64,000 nucleotides of DNA from assembly GCA_002702705.1 (NCBI GenBank), contig PABH01000073.1:1-64000 (forward strand), in the 5' to 3' direction. This document shows positions 10,732-19,228 of the stretch, one piece after another. The notes beneath the pieces were generated by a model, which made no database searches, was not told the origin of the DNA, and saw only the letters and a list, made by a program, of their open reading frames with translations. The position numbers were made by a program, and so were the translations under genes. The first letter of the stretch is position 1. Each line of letters opens with the position of its first letter. Source of the DNA: Anaerolineaceae bacterium (GTDB lineage Bacteria > Chloroflexota > Anaerolineae > Anaerolineales > Anaerolineaceae).

Positions 10732-10775
10732 ACAGAATACTTCGCGCATGGAGTGAAGTATTCTGTAGTCTTTTA
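10732..10775 (+). terminator. Hairpin terminator after the CPT-like kinase
   Basis: ACAGAATACTTC (10732-10743) pairs perfectly with GAAGTATTCTGT (10755-10766) around an 11-nt loop, followed by T-rich AGTCTTTTATT. It begins 16 nt after the kinase stop. Confidence 0.7.
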
Positions 10776-10790
10776 TTAAGAACACAGCGA

Positions 10791-10916
10791 TTTGCAAAAT
10801 AGATTGGCAAGAATTGATACACATGGCGTATAGAGAAAATTGGGGTGTCAAAAATCGGTTTCACCGATTTTTGACACCCCAAATCTTTTTTCAGTGCTAC
10901 TTTGCGAACAGCCCTG
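10791..10916. repeat. Dispersed hairpin repeat, copy A
   Basis: This 126-nt element has a central perfect 18-bp hairpin: arm 10842-10859, loop TTC, arm 10863-10880. The arms read GGGGTGTCAAAAATCGGT and its complement. Conserved flanks (GGCAAGAATTGATAC before, AAATCTTTTTTCAGTGCT after) recur around the hairpin at 12489, giving roughly three quarters identity by eye. The T-run 5 nt after the stem could give terminator activity, but the long conserved flanks argue for a dispersed repeat. Confidence 0.75.
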
Positions 10917-11010
10917 TTAAAAAAATCACTAATTGAATAAATGTGGAATTGTGTCATAATTTTAAAAGGGAAAAGAATTAGTCAATATAAAAGTTCAATA
11001 GGAGGATTAA

Positions 11011-11427
11011 ATGCCGGACGAGATAGAACGGATGGAGGTCGAACAGTGTATCCGCGATTCAATTGGTTGGGCTTTAAATAAAGATATTGATCGTCTTTTT
11101 TCAATCATGGCGCAAGATGAAAATTTTTTTATTTTTCACCCTGATTCTCGCAGCACCATTGTTGGGTTTTCTGCCTTTCAGGAACTGGGACAGCGTTCTT
11201 GGATGAATGAAGCTTTTAAAGCCACTGATTTCGCAATCAGAGATTTACGAGTAAATTATGCTTTGTTGGGTAACGCGGCCTGGTTTTCATGTATGCTGGA
11301 TGACCATGCCGAGTGGAATGGAGAACCCATCGGATGGGATAACTGCCGCTGGACAGGGGTTTTGGAAAAACGGGATAACCGCTGGGTTATCGTTCAGATG
11401 CATTTTTCATTTGCAAAAGATAATTGA
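11011..11427 (+). CDS. SnoaL-like / nuclear transport factor 2 family protein
   Basis: A 138-residue single-domain protein of the NTF2-like superfamily (SnoaL_3 type): N-terminal helices (VEQCIRDSIGWALNKDIDRLFSIM), a strand with DENFFIFHPDS, then GFSAFQELGQRSW and the long C-terminal sheet ending GVLEKRDNRWVIVQMHFSFA. Such proteins are small-molecule-binding folds, often of unknown substrate. AGGAGG precedes ATG 11011. It is the first gene between the two copies of the hairpin repeat and is followed by the dihydrofolate-reductase stub. Confidence 0.88.
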   Translation: MPDEIERMEVEQCIRDSIGWALNKDIDRLFSIMAQDENFFIFHPDSRSTIVGFSAFQELGQRSWMNEAFKATDFAIRDLRVNYALLGNAAWFSCMLDDHAEWNGEPIGWDNCRWTGVLEKRDNRWVIVQMHFSFAKDN

Positions 11428-11463
11428 GGCACTCAAAATGGATGTATCGTGAAAGGAGATGTC

Positions 11464-11550
11464 ATGTTGCCTTATGTGATATTGCATATGGGAATAAGCC
11501 TTGATGGCAGAATGGATTGGGGAGGGCACAATGCTACCCGATGTCGCTGA
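11464..11550 (+). pseudogene. N-terminal stub of a RibD/DHFR-family gene
   Basis: ATG 11464 with an ideal AAAGGAGATGTC site encodes MLPYVILHMGISLDGRMDWG, which matches the first beta strand and SLDG substrate/NADPH-contact motif of the RibD_C/dihydrofolate reductase fold. After that motif the frame runs only 8 further codons to TGA 11550 and overlaps the methyltransferase start in another frame. The other ~180 residues of the fold are absent. This is most simply a deletion junction joining the start of a DHFR-type gene to the next gene. A complete family member lies at 15625 but differs in sequence. Confidence 0.65.
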
Positions 11551-12373
11551 AACTGGGTTATTGACATTTTATTGTCATGTTATCGAGAGTAAAAATCCTG
11601 ACCCTATCCTATTGGATCAAAAAGCGGTAGAAATATCTCGTCAACTTAACCCTATCCTTGAAAATTCACCCAAAAGTTTTTTGCGAAATTTAGCAAAAGG
11701 TAAAGTCAAAAAAGATCTAGTAGTTCATATCAATTTACGTGCCAAAAAGTATGATGAATACGCCAATTTGTTTTTGACGAAAAACCCCAAAGGAATCATC
11801 GTAAATATCGGATGCGGGATGGATTCGCGCTTTCACCGAATTGATAATGGCAAGGTAACATTTTTTGATCTTGATTTGCCGGAAGTGATCCAATTCAAAA
11901 AAAATTATTACGAGGAAACGGATCGTTATCATTTTATCGCAGCTTCGGTATTTGATTATGGCTGGATGGATCAGGTAAAAAAGGTCGAAAATCAACCTGT
12001 CTTATTTTTAGCAGAAGGTGTCTTTATGTATCTGGACGGGGAAAAAGTTAAGGACCTCATTCTGAAATTACAATCGCGCTTTCCAAACGCAGAATTGGTG
12101 TGTGAAGTAGTCACTGAAATCTTTACCCGAAAGCCATGGAACAAGATCGTCGCTTTAAAAATGAATAAAGAGCTGGGCGTCGGCAAAGGAGCCGCTTTTA
12201 TCTTTGGTATTCGGAACAGCCACGAATTAGAAACATGGCATTCAGACATCGAATTTCTGGATGAATGGTCCTATTTTGAAAGTGAACATCCCCGCCTGGG
12301 GTGGGTAGGTATCCTCGGAAAATTAAATTTTATGCAGAAAGTGCAGTATACAGTCCATTATCGTCTAAATTAG
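11531..12373 (+). CDS. O-methyltransferase, leucine carboxyl methyltransferase (LCM/TcmP) family
   Basis: A 280-residue class I SAM-dependent methyltransferase. The LCM-type start (TFYCHVIESKNPDPILLDQKAVEI) is followed by the SAM-binding loop IIVNIGCGMDSRF, the acidic strand FFDLDLPEVIQFKK and the LFLAEGVFMYLDGEKV motif. Bacterial members include polyketide O-methyltransferases such as TcmP; the substrate here is unknown. ATG 11531 is preferred because GGGGAGG lies 5 nt upstream; TTG 11501 or ATG 11504 are in frame but lie within the DHFR stub. The ribosome binding site itself lies inside that stub. Confidence 0.85.
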   Translation: MLPDVAETGLLTFYCHVIESKNPDPILLDQKAVEISRQLNPILENSPKSFLRNLAKGKVKKDLVVHINLRAKKYDEYANLFLTKNPKGIIVNIGCGMDSRFHRIDNGKVTFFDLDLPEVIQFKKNYYEETDRYHFIAASVFDYGWMDQVKKVENQPVLFLAEGVFMYLDGEKVKDLILKLQSRFPNAELVCEVVTEIFTRKPWNKIVALKMNKELGVGKGAAFIFGIRNSHELETWHSDIEFLDEWSYFESEHPRLGWVGILGKLNFMQKVQYTVHYRLN

Positions 12374-12437
12374 AATCTGGACAAAAAAGCAAATCCTACC
12401 AAAAGAGTTATTTTGGAGCGGTTCGATCCCCACGGTA

Positions 12438-12564
12438 TTCGCAAAGTAGGTTAACAAGAATTAATTTACATAACGCAAAGAGAAAATCAGGGGGTCAAAA
12501 ATCGATTTCACTGATTTTTGACCCCCTAAATCTTTTTTTCAATGCTCCTTTACGCATAGCCCTG
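12438..12564. repeat. Dispersed hairpin repeat, copy B
   Basis: Second copy of the element at 10791. The hairpin arms are 12489-12506 and 12510-12527 around the same TTC loop, reading AGGGGGTCAAAAATC and its complement with a G-T and an A-C near the loop. Relative to copy A, one T is missing from the left arm and the paired A from the right arm, so the stem is preserved by a matched deletion. Upstream CAAGAATTAATTTACATAAC and downstream AATGCTCCTTTACGCATAGC flanks align with copy A. Confidence 0.75.
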
Positions 12565-12694
12565 GTTCGACCCTTCTTAATTGATTTGTTGTCAAAATGT
12601 GATTGTGCAATAATAATTTATGAGGAAAAGAAAAAACTTAAGGGCTGATTTACAAAATTTCATAAATGGATGACATCCAAAAAGGAGTTAAATG

Positions 12695-13579
12695 ATGAAT
12701 ATTGGATTACAAATTCCCTCTTTCAAATACCCCGGTGGTACGGCTGCAATTCGACCGACATTAAAAAAGATCGTCACGACTGCAGAAGATGCTGGCTTTT
12801 ACAGCCTTTGGGTTATGGATCATTATTATCAAATCAAGGGTTTGTTTGGTGAAGCCTACACGGATCCAATGATGGAAAGTTATACCACACTCGGCTATTT
12901 TGCTGGGTTAACGGAGAAAGTCCATCTTGGGGTTCTGGTAACTGGTGTCATTTACCGCCATCCTTCCGTGCTGATGAAAATGGTCAACACCCTGGATATT
13001 CTCTCGGGTGGGCGGGCCTATCTCGGCATTGGTGCGGCCTGGTATGAAGAAGAAGCCAAAGGGTTGGGTATTCCGTATCCTTCAACTGCCGAACGTTTTG
13101 AGTATCTGGAAGATAATCTTCAACTTGCAAAGGCACTCTGGAAAAGTGATGAGACCTCCTTTAAAGGAAAACATTTTTCTGCTCCCGCAATTACCAATAA
13201 TCCTCGCCCACTCTCTACCCCCCACCCTCGCATCCTGATTGGTGGAACAGGACCGAAAAAGACCCTCCGGATGGTAGCACAATACGCCGATGCCTGTAAT
13301 ATCTTTGAAAGGGCTGGTAAGGAAAACATGCAGAAAACCCTCAATACACTAAAAGGGCATTGTGAAAATTTGGGACGCGATTACAACACCATCGAAAAAA
13401 CATCACTCGGCACCGTGCATCTTTCCGGAAACGATACGGTTGATGATGTCATCAGGCGTATCAAAGACCTTTCTGAGTTGGGCTTCACGCATGCAATTTT
13501 CAACATGCCGGATGTTTATGAAATCACCCCACTCGAAATTTTTGCAAAAGAGATTATTCCAGCCGTTGCAGAACTTTAA
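12695..13579 (+). CDS. LLM-class F420-dependent oxidoreductase
   Basis: A 294-residue luciferase-like TIM-barrel oxidoreductase of the F420-dependent group. Features: the first strand MNIGLQIPSF, SLWVMDHYYQ, the TEKVHLGVLVTGVIYRHP segment with the conserved RHP, and SGGRAYLGIGAAWYEEE, the cofactor-phosphate loop. The C-terminal part has ILIGGTGPKKTLRMVAQYADACN. Such enzymes use reduced deazaflavin or FMN for hydride transfer. The substrate is unknown. ATG 12695 rather than the adjacent ATG 12692 gives the better 7-nt spacing from AAGGAG. The second hairpin repeat lies just upstream. Confidence 0.88.
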   Translation: MNIGLQIPSFKYPGGTAAIRPTLKKIVTTAEDAGFYSLWVMDHYYQIKGLFGEAYTDPMMESYTTLGYFAGLTEKVHLGVLVTGVIYRHPSVLMKMVNTLDILSGGRAYLGIGAAWYEEEAKGLGIPYPSTAERFEYLEDNLQLAKALWKSDETSFKGKHFSAPAITNNPRPLSTPHPRILIGGTGPKKTLRMVAQYADACNIFERAGKENMQKTLNTLKGHCENLGRDYNTIEKTSLGTVHLSGNDTVDDVIRRIKDLSELGFTHAIFNMPDVYEITPLEIFAKEIIPAVAEL

Positions 13580-13679
13580 ACTGAAAAATGTAAGCATCAC
13601 CACCTTCAGTTCCTGGCTGAGTAATACCTTTTTGATTTTTTCGCAGCCGAAAAACTTACCCTAAAAACTCAAGGTATCG

Positions 13680-14045
13680 ATGAAAAATTCAAACACACAA
13701 AATCAACGTATTGCAAAAATGACCTTCGCTACCGTCTATCCGCTGTATCTCGCAAAGATAGAAAAGAAAGGCAGAAGCAAGAATGAATTAGATCAGGTCA
13801 TAACGTGGTTAACGGGTTTCGATGATAACAAGCTGCAGGAACTCATCAACGAAAATGTGACATTTGAAACTTTCTTCCACCAAGCTACATTAAACCCAAA
13901 TGCATACCTCATTACAGGCGTCATTTGTGGGATCCGTGTCGAGGAAATTGAAGAACCTTTAACACAGCAGATTCGCTATTTGGATAAACTGGTGGATGAG
14001 TTAGCAAAAGGCAAAAAAATGGAGAAGATCCTGCGCGGTTCGTAA
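13680..14045 (+). CDS. DUF2200 family protein
   Basis: A 121-residue soluble protein matching the DUF2200 family along its full length: [21 protein letters not shown] at the N-terminus, the [14 protein letters not shown] helix pair, [30 protein letters not shown] in the middle, and [21 protein letters not shown] at the end. The family is widespread and uncharacterised, with a fold annotated by some as related to iron-chaperone-like small proteins (uncertain). It is alone on the + strand, followed by an insertion-sequence remnant. Confidence 0.88.
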   Translation: MKNSNTQNQRIAKMTFATVYPLYLAKIEKKGRSKNELDQVITWLTGFDDNKLQELINENVTFETFFHQATLNPNAYLITGVICGIRVEEIEEPLTQQIRYLDKLVDELAKGKKMEKILRGS

Positions 14046-14206
14046 GGCAAAGCATGATATACAATCGATTTTTGGATTCAATTGAAGTGAGAAGTATCGT
14101 GCGTACATTATCCCACTGCTTCGGTGTGTAATGTGCTGAAAGATTTCCGATAATCGTTTTTGCAAGGATGTTAGTTAACGTGAGCTTGCTCTTGCCTGTA
14201 TAATAA

Positions 14207-14602
14207 AATTTACTCGAATATACAAGAGAATTTCTTGCCATGAAAGTGGCTCGACGACTAAGCCACACTGATGATCTGGAGGTGCTGAACCAATTAGTTC
14301 TCACAAGGGGTTTACCATAATACACTTCGGTTCAGATAATGGTTCTGAATTCGCCGCAAAAAAAAGTGAAATAAAAGTTGGCTACATTGGAAATAAACCA
14401 GTTGTATATTGAACCCGGAAGTCCATGGAAAAATGCCTACAGTGAATCCTTCAATGGGAAGATGAGAAATGAATTGTTGAATACTGAAATATTTTACTCA
14501 ATCAAGGAGGCTCAAAAAATTATTAAATTGTGGCGTGTTCATTACAATACCATCAGACCACATAGTGCACTTGGGTACAGACCACCTGCACCTGAAACCT
14601 AA
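14207..14602 (+). pseudogene. IS3-family transposase (OrfB) remnant
   Basis: This is the decayed C-terminal half of an IS3-type integrase-fold transposase. The first block, in the frame of 14219, reads YTREFLAMKVARRL then DLEVLNQLVLTRGLP and hits a stop at 14318. The second block (from about 14331) shows SDNGSEF, containing the second catalytic Asp, in another frame. The third block (14378-14602) carries the catalytic Glu in NAYSESFNGKMRNELL and ends HYNTIRPHSALGYRPPAPET. At least two frame changes and loss of the N-terminal half and OrfA make it inactive. No terminal repeats were found. Confidence 0.85.
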
Positions 14603-14781
14603 TTATTAAACCTATCCATTTTTCACAGATCGGACTATCCTAAAGTATGGTACATAAATTAGAGGCAGATCATTATTTGTTATTCCAAAAACGGGTTTTG
14701 AATTTGCCCAAATAACTGGTGAAAGAGTTCATAACCATTTAGATATGCCCAGGTGTGCAACCATTGAGAGAGAAAAGAAAG

Positions 14782-15300
14782 ATGATACTATTTTCACAAT
14801 TTGGTTACGCAGCGCGTCACAGTATAACTTACAACCCAAAGTCCAAACCAGGTCATCTCCAACTCTGGTCTTCTTATAATGGGTCCTTGATTAGCACTGA
14901 TCCATTAATAAATGGCGATAGTGTTTTAACAGAATTTTTGTCTCATCAATTTAAAAACAGTTCGATTTTCGGTGCAAATATTTATTTGTACATTGCTATT
15001 GGAAATGACGATGATGTTTTTTCTATTTTATCTGCGATTCTGATGATAAAAGCTGGAAAGGATTTTTCTTTCAAGAATTTTGCAGGTAGAATGATTACAT
15101 TTTCTCTGACAAAATCAAGTAGTAAAGCTAATGATGTAATTCTTGTAAGGATGCGCCATAATACAGAAATAGGAATCCTGATGTTGAAAGAATTAAATGA
15201 GTTTGAAATTATCACAAGAGATATTCTTGCAAACATTGGTTATTCAAAACAAGAAATTACGGATAGGGTTGAGCGAATAATGACCCAAAACTCATCTTGA
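14782..15300 (+). CDS. Hypothetical protein (172 aa)
   Basis: I do not recognise this protein. It begins MILFSQFGYAARHSITY at ATG 14782, preceded by a purine-rich AGAGAAAAGAAAG. It has a central hydrophobic strand (NIYLYIAIG) next to a GNDDD turn, an SAILMIKAGKDFSFKNF segment, and a C-terminal charged helix. No signal peptide or membrane helix is evident. It directly follows the IS3 remnant and has an AT-rich composition, consistent with recently acquired or relic DNA. A longer reading from 14755 adds nine residues without a site. Confidence 0.5.
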   Translation: MILFSQFGYAARHSITYNPKSKPGHLQLWSSYNGSLISTDPLINGDSVLTEFLSHQFKNSSIFGANIYLYIAIGNDDDVFSILSAILMIKAGKDFSFKNFAGRMITFSLTKSSSKANDVILVRMRHNTEIGILMLKELNEFEIITRDILANIGYSKQEITDRVERIMTQNSS

Positions 15301-15624
15301 TAGGTTTGATATCTACGCGCAAATTGAATTAGTATGCCTTAAGTTATAATAGATTCTCCAACCAGCATTCCACAAGCTGCAACACTCAAGCTGAAATTGC
15401 TTAATAATATGATCACTCGTGGTCAAAATTTTAAATGCCAACACACAAAGAGAATGTATTGAATGAGAAGTTCATCAACACTAATTTCAATTGCTGCTGG
15501 TTTTAGCTTAGTTTTCAACCAGAATATCCTTCAATAGATAAATTGGGGAACCACCTGGTACGGGAAAGCAGCTCGCTTCAAAAAGGCAATGAAAAACATG
15601 AATAACCGGTAATGGAAATTTTAT
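15301..15624. other. Intergenic, no gene seen
   Basis: I see no ORF with a plausible start and no strong hairpin. A TATAAT at 15345 with a TTGAAT 15 nt upstream is a weak promoter candidate, about 270 nt from the next gene. Confidence 0.35.
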
Positions 15625-16224
15625 ATGAAAAAAATTATTGTACTTGAACATATCTCCCTGGATGGTGTGATACAGGCGCCGGGCGGACCAGACGAAGACC
15701 CAAGCGGCGGTTTTGCCCATGGCGGATGGATCGCACCATATTCCAATCCGGTTCTTGGAACAGCCTTGAAAAGGCAGATGAACCAATCATTTGACCTGTT
15801 GTTAGGACGCAAAACCTATGAGATTTGGGTGCCATACTGGCCGAAGCATGGGGATGTTTGGCCACGGGCTAACGCGGCAACCAAGTACGTCGTTTCAAAT
15901 ACTCTATCATCCGGCGAATGGTTGCCATCCGTGTTTATCAACGGAGATGTGACGGAAAAAATCAGGCAAATCAAAAAGCTTCCCGGACCGGATTTGCACG
16001 TTTGGGGCAGTGCTCATCTCATCCAGACTCTGATCAAGTTTAATTTGGTCGATGTCTTCTGGTTAATGATCTATCCGATCACCTTAGGTTCTGGCAAACG
16101 TTTGTTTGCCAGCGGCACCATCCCAATGGCATTTAAAGTGACGGAAAGCAAGGTTACCCCAAACGGGGTTATTATCGTCAATTATGAACGTCTAGGCGAA
16201 ACTAATCGTGAAAATCCACAATAG
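15625..16224 (+). CDS. Dihydrofolate reductase family protein (RibD_C fold)
   Basis: A 199-residue member of the RibD C-terminal/DHFR-like fold. The N-terminus MKKIIVLEHISLDGVIQAPGG has the first strand and SLDG motif. Then come DLLLGRKTYEIWVPYW (NADPH-contact helix), YVVSNTL, LHVWGSAHLIQTLIKFNLVDVFWLMIYPITLGSGKRLF, the classical late-domain signature, and a C-terminal strand pair. It probably reduces a small NADPH-dependent substrate; true folate reduction is not implied. Full length. It contrasts with the truncated family member at 11464. Confidence 0.9.
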   Translation: MKKIIVLEHISLDGVIQAPGGPDEDPSGGFAHGGWIAPYSNPVLGTALKRQMNQSFDLLLGRKTYEIWVPYWPKHGDVWPRANAATKYVVSNTLSSGEWLPSVFINGDVTEKIRQIKKLPGPDLHVWGSAHLIQTLIKFNLVDVFWLMIYPITLGSGKRLFASGTIPMAFKVTESKVTPNGVIIVNYERLGETNRENPQ

Positions 16225-16271
16225 ATTTACAAAAAAGAACCAAATCTTTTCCAGAGATCCTGAAAGGTAAA

Positions 16272-16616
16272 ATGGAAACTTTTGAACAAACCAGGCCCAA
16301 TCAGAGACAGGCTGTTTTGGCTACAACCAGTTTCATATCCGGGTTATTTAGTTTACTCTTTCCGGTAACTGCTGTTATTTTTCTGTTCACAAAAAATGGC
16401 GGCCCCGGGTACCTGCAAAGTCTAATCTGTGGATTTCCTTTCGCTCTAACCAGTTTAATCACCGGGACAGTCTCTTTGGTGCAAAAAAATAAAAACGATC
16501 AACCAGGCAGTTGGATGGCTATATCGGGAATTGTGTCTGGTTTCCTGTTTTTTATTTCCGCTTTGATTTTGGTGATTATCCTGTTGTTCCCTTTTTTATC
16601 AGGAACTTCATCCTGA
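16272..16616 (+). CDS. Small membrane protein, DUF4190-like
   Basis: A 114-residue protein with a short polar N-terminus and three hydrophobic segments. The order (TTSFISGLFSLLFPVTAV, then SLITGTVSLVQKNK, then SWMAISGIVSGFLFFISALIL) resembles DUF4190, where a repeated small-residue helix ends in AISGIVLG. The function is unknown. TGAAAGG precedes ATG 16272. It lies 47 nt after the DHFR-like gene and may be co-transcribed with it. Confidence 0.65.
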   Translation: METFEQTRPNQRQAVLATTSFISGLFSLLFPVTAVIFLFTKNGGPGYLQSLICGFPFALTSLITGTVSLVQKNKNDQPGSWMAISGIVSGFLFFISALILVIILLFPFLSGTSS

Positions 16617-16789
16617 ATTGTTTTTTGCAAAAATAAAAACGCGGCTTTGCAGCGTTTATCATTAGTTTCCCAAGAAAAGAATGTATCTTGTAACGACAAT
16701 CTTTCCCTGCCTATACAAAATAGGGCATGAGGGTTAAGGCTGCCTATAATTAATAACTGATCAAGACCATTATTAAAAAGTGGATCGTA

Positions 16790-17335
16790 ATGAGCATTTC
16801 AACAACAGGACCAAAACTGAACTTCGCTAAACCAAAACAACGGATTATTGCCTTCGTTTTTGATTTTCTACTTATCGCTGGTTATATTTTAATCCTGTTA
16901 ATTATTGGTATCAGTTTGACCGCGTTTCCAGGCATAACATCTTTATTAAATTCGCCTTTGGCCACAAACATATTATCCTTTATGGTTCTTGTACTGCCTG
17001 TAATCCTTTATTTTGCATTACAAGAATATTCGACTAAGCAGGCTACATGGGGGAAACGACGTGCCAAAATCAAAGTGGTGACGAAGAATGGATCGAGAAT
17101 GAGTTTTTCGCAATCCCTACTCCGTTCTGCCGTTAAGTTTTTTCCCTGGCAGCTGGCTCACATATGTATCATCGCCCTGTGGTATGGAAATCAATCGACG
17201 ATCTATCTGGTTGGCGCAATAACGGCGCAAGCTTTCGTAGTTGTCTATTTTGTTTCTTTATGGTTCAACAAAAAACATCAAACAATGTATGATTGGGTGG
17301 CAGGAAACTATGTCATCAGGAAGGATGAGAATTAA
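16790..17335 (+). CDS. RDD family membrane protein
   Basis: A 181-residue protein with the RDD fold: KQRIIAFVFDFLLIAGYIL carries the conserved R, D and D of the first helix, followed by two more helices and WGKRRAKIKVVTKNG, the cytoplasmic loop typical of the family. Several RDD proteins have been linked to ion exchange or stress tolerance, but most are uncharacterised. The last helix ends HQTMYDWVAGNYVI, again typical. Its stop is 3 nt before the DUF1330 gene, so the two are co-transcribed. Confidence 0.88.
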   Translation: MSISTTGPKLNFAKPKQRIIAFVFDFLLIAGYILILLIIGISLTAFPGITSLLNSPLATNILSFMVLVLPVILYFALQEYSTKQATWGKRRAKIKVVTKNGSRMSFSQSLLRSAVKFFPWQLAHICIIALWYGNQSTIYLVGAITAQAFVVVYFVSLWFNKKHQTMYDWVAGNYVIRKDEN

Positions 17336-17338
17336 ATT

Positions 17339-17788
17339 ATGGAAAAAAATAAAAACGAAACCTATCTGGAAGTAACCCAAGAATCCGGTAGAGCGTTTAT
17401 GATGCGGGGTATATCAGGACCAGTTGTTATGTTAAATTTACTCCGCTTCCGAGATATTGCAGATTATTCTGCGACTCCACATCTAACCCCAATGGAACCG
17501 ATTAGCGGAGAAGAAGCCTATCAGCTGTATATTGAGCAGACATTACCTCATTTGAAAAAGTCAGGCGGTGAACTTATTTTTTTGGGAAAGGGCGGTAATT
17601 TCTTAATTGGTCCAACCAGCGAGCGATGGGACGCAGTCATGCTTGTTCGCCAAAACAGCGTCAATGATTTTATGGCATTTACATCAAATCCGGAATATAT
17701 GGAAAGTATGGCGCATAGAACCGCAGCACTGGAAGATTCAAGATTACTTCCCATCATCGAAGAAAAAAAGCATACCGGATCTGCTTAA
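17339..17788 (+). CDS. DUF1330 domain-containing protein
   Basis: A 149-residue ferredoxin-like alpha/beta-barrel protein of the DUF1330 group. The GPVVMLNLLRFRD strand, EAYQLYIEQTLPHLKKSGGEL helix and ERWDAVMLVRQNSVNDFMAFTSNPEYMES segment are characteristic, with HRTAALEDSRLLPI closing the domain. Function unknown; related dimeric barrels bind small hydrophobic ligands. Its ribosome binding site (AAGGATGAG) lies within the end of the RDD gene, indicating tight coupling. Confidence 0.85.
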   Translation: MEKNKNETYLEVTQESGRAFMMRGISGPVVMLNLLRFRDIADYSATPHLTPMEPISGEEAYQLYIEQTLPHLKKSGGELIFLGKGGNFLIGPTSERWDAVMLVRQNSVNDFMAFTSNPEYMESMAHRTAALEDSRLLPIIEEKKHTGSA

Positions 17789-17967
17789 CCAATTTTCAGG
17801 AACAAATTATTTCCTACCAGTTCTAATTCGGCGCCTTTGACACCGTTTTATATAGCGCTTTTTCTGAATAAATGGTTTTCCATTATAATATCGTTATTAA
17901 AACCCCATCTTTTAACAGTCATTTCTGTAATTAAATGTTAAAAGATTTCGTATTGGAATAAATCAAA

Positions 17968-18618
17968 ATGCCCAAAGTTTTGTTTTTACCCGGTTATGCC
18001 TGCACGTCTCAGATCTGGCAATCGATTCGTGAAAATATTGATTCGATTTGTTCTGCAACCTATATCGATTGGCCCACCCACATCACCCCCAATTTTCACC
18101 AAGCGGATGATTTTGCAAATTGGTTAAACAGCTCGATTGATCCGGAACAATATGATTTTATCATCGGGCACAGCATGGGCGGGGTGGTAACACTCCGTTT
18201 AACCGAGATCGTGGAAAAATTCAAACCGACCATTATTCTGATGGAATCTTTTTTAACCTCCCCATCCCCCTTTTTTCAGAATCTAATCCTCAACCAGGCA
18301 GCCTCAGCACCATCCCTAGCCATTCCCGAAATGTTAGCACAAAATAAGATTCATTATTCATCCAAATTAGGGGAAAGTCTTCGTAAACTCGATCTCAGCC
18401 AAACAGTGATCCATCAGAAAAAGAAGATGGTTGCTTTTTATGGAGATCGAGGCAGCGGGTCTCCTGAACGCGTTCAAAAAGAATTACAATGGCCTGATGC
18501 CTTATTTTCCTGCGTCGACGTCACGGTCGTTCCAAACGCCTGTCATTTTCCAATGGTTGAAAATCCGGCTGCAACAATGAATGGCCTGAAAAACATCCTG
18601 GAGTCGGAATTCAAATAA
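17968..18618 (+). CDS. Alpha/beta hydrolase
   Basis: A 216-residue alpha/beta-hydrolase. The oxyanion region is LPGYACTSQIW, the nucleophile elbow is GHSMGG (Ser in the centre), and the likely catalytic His is in NACHFPMVENP near the C-terminus. No signal peptide, so it is probably cytoplasmic. Substrate unknown. It lies in an isolated position on the + strand between the RDD/DUF1330 pair and a GNAT gene, with AT-rich spacers on both sides. Confidence 0.85.
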   Translation: MPKVLFLPGYACTSQIWQSIRENIDSICSATYIDWPTHITPNFHQADDFANWLNSSIDPEQYDFIIGHSMGGVVTLRLTEIVEKFKPTIILMESFLTSPSPFFQNLILNQAASAPSLAIPEMLAQNKIHYSSKLGESLRKLDLSQTVIHQKKKMVAFYGDRGSGSPERVQKELQWPDALFSCVDVTVVPNACHFPMVENPAATMNGLKNILESEFK

Positions 18619-18692
18619 CCAGAATAATCAATCAAGAACATTCGACTTTTTTATTAAAAATAATCATGCTGTAAATAAGGAGAACTGAATTC

Positions 18693-19127
18693 ATGATACG
18701 AGAAATTCATCCGGATGATTTGGACGCCTGTGTAAAAATATTAATTGCCGCCTACAACCCACCCCCATGGAATGATTATTGGACACAAGAAACCGGAAAA
18801 AAGTATTTATCGGAATTCATGGCCAATCCTAATTTTATGGGTTACGTCGTCATTGAAAACGATGAAATCGTTGGCGCAATGTTTGCTCGCCAAAAAACAT
18901 GGTGGATCAATGATGAAATATTTATTGATGAGTTATTCATCCGGCCGGATCGGCAGCAGCATGGTTATGGAAAAATGCTGATAGATCAAGCTGAAAAACG
19001 CTCAAAAGAATTAGGGCTTGGTGGGGTAACGTTACTCACCAACAAACATCACCCGGCAAAATTGTTTTATGAGAAAAATGGCTATACAGTTGCTGACCAT
19101 GTTATTTTTATGTACAAGGAATTATAG
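18693..19127 (+). CDS. GNAT N-acetyltransferase
   Basis: A 144-residue single GNAT domain. The acetyl-CoA loop is DRQQHGYGKMLIDQAEKRSKELG (R/Q-x-x-G-x-G/K pattern), preceded by the IFIDELFIRPD strand and followed by VTLLTNKHHPAKLFYEKNGY, a typical C-terminal strand and helix. The acceptor substrate is unknown. AAGGAG lies 8-9 nt before ATG 18693. Confidence 0.88.
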   Translation: MIREIHPDDLDACVKILIAAYNPPPWNDYWTQETGKKYLSEFMANPNFMGYVVIENDEIVGAMFARQKTWWINDEIFIDELFIRPDRQQHGYGKMLIDQAEKRSKELGLGGVTLLTNKHHPAKLFYEKNGYTVADHVIFMYKEL

Positions 19128-19228
19128 GGATTAAGCAATCCTTGCCTATCAAATTCACCCTTTCTTTCAAGACTTCACCAGTGTTGTTTTTTTGTGAATG
19201 ATATTTTGAATCCTTAGGAGATTTGTTT

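Noticed and set aside
12418-12432. GGTTCGATCC, resembling a tRNA T-loop
   Set aside because: Flanking bases do not form a T-stem or the other tRNA arms. A similar string near 19890 lies in a coding gene.
12301-12648. 115-aa frame covering the methyltransferase end and the second hairpin repeat
   Set aside because: It overlaps the methyltransferase C-terminus in another frame, crosses the repeat hairpin and has no site. Treated as coincidental.
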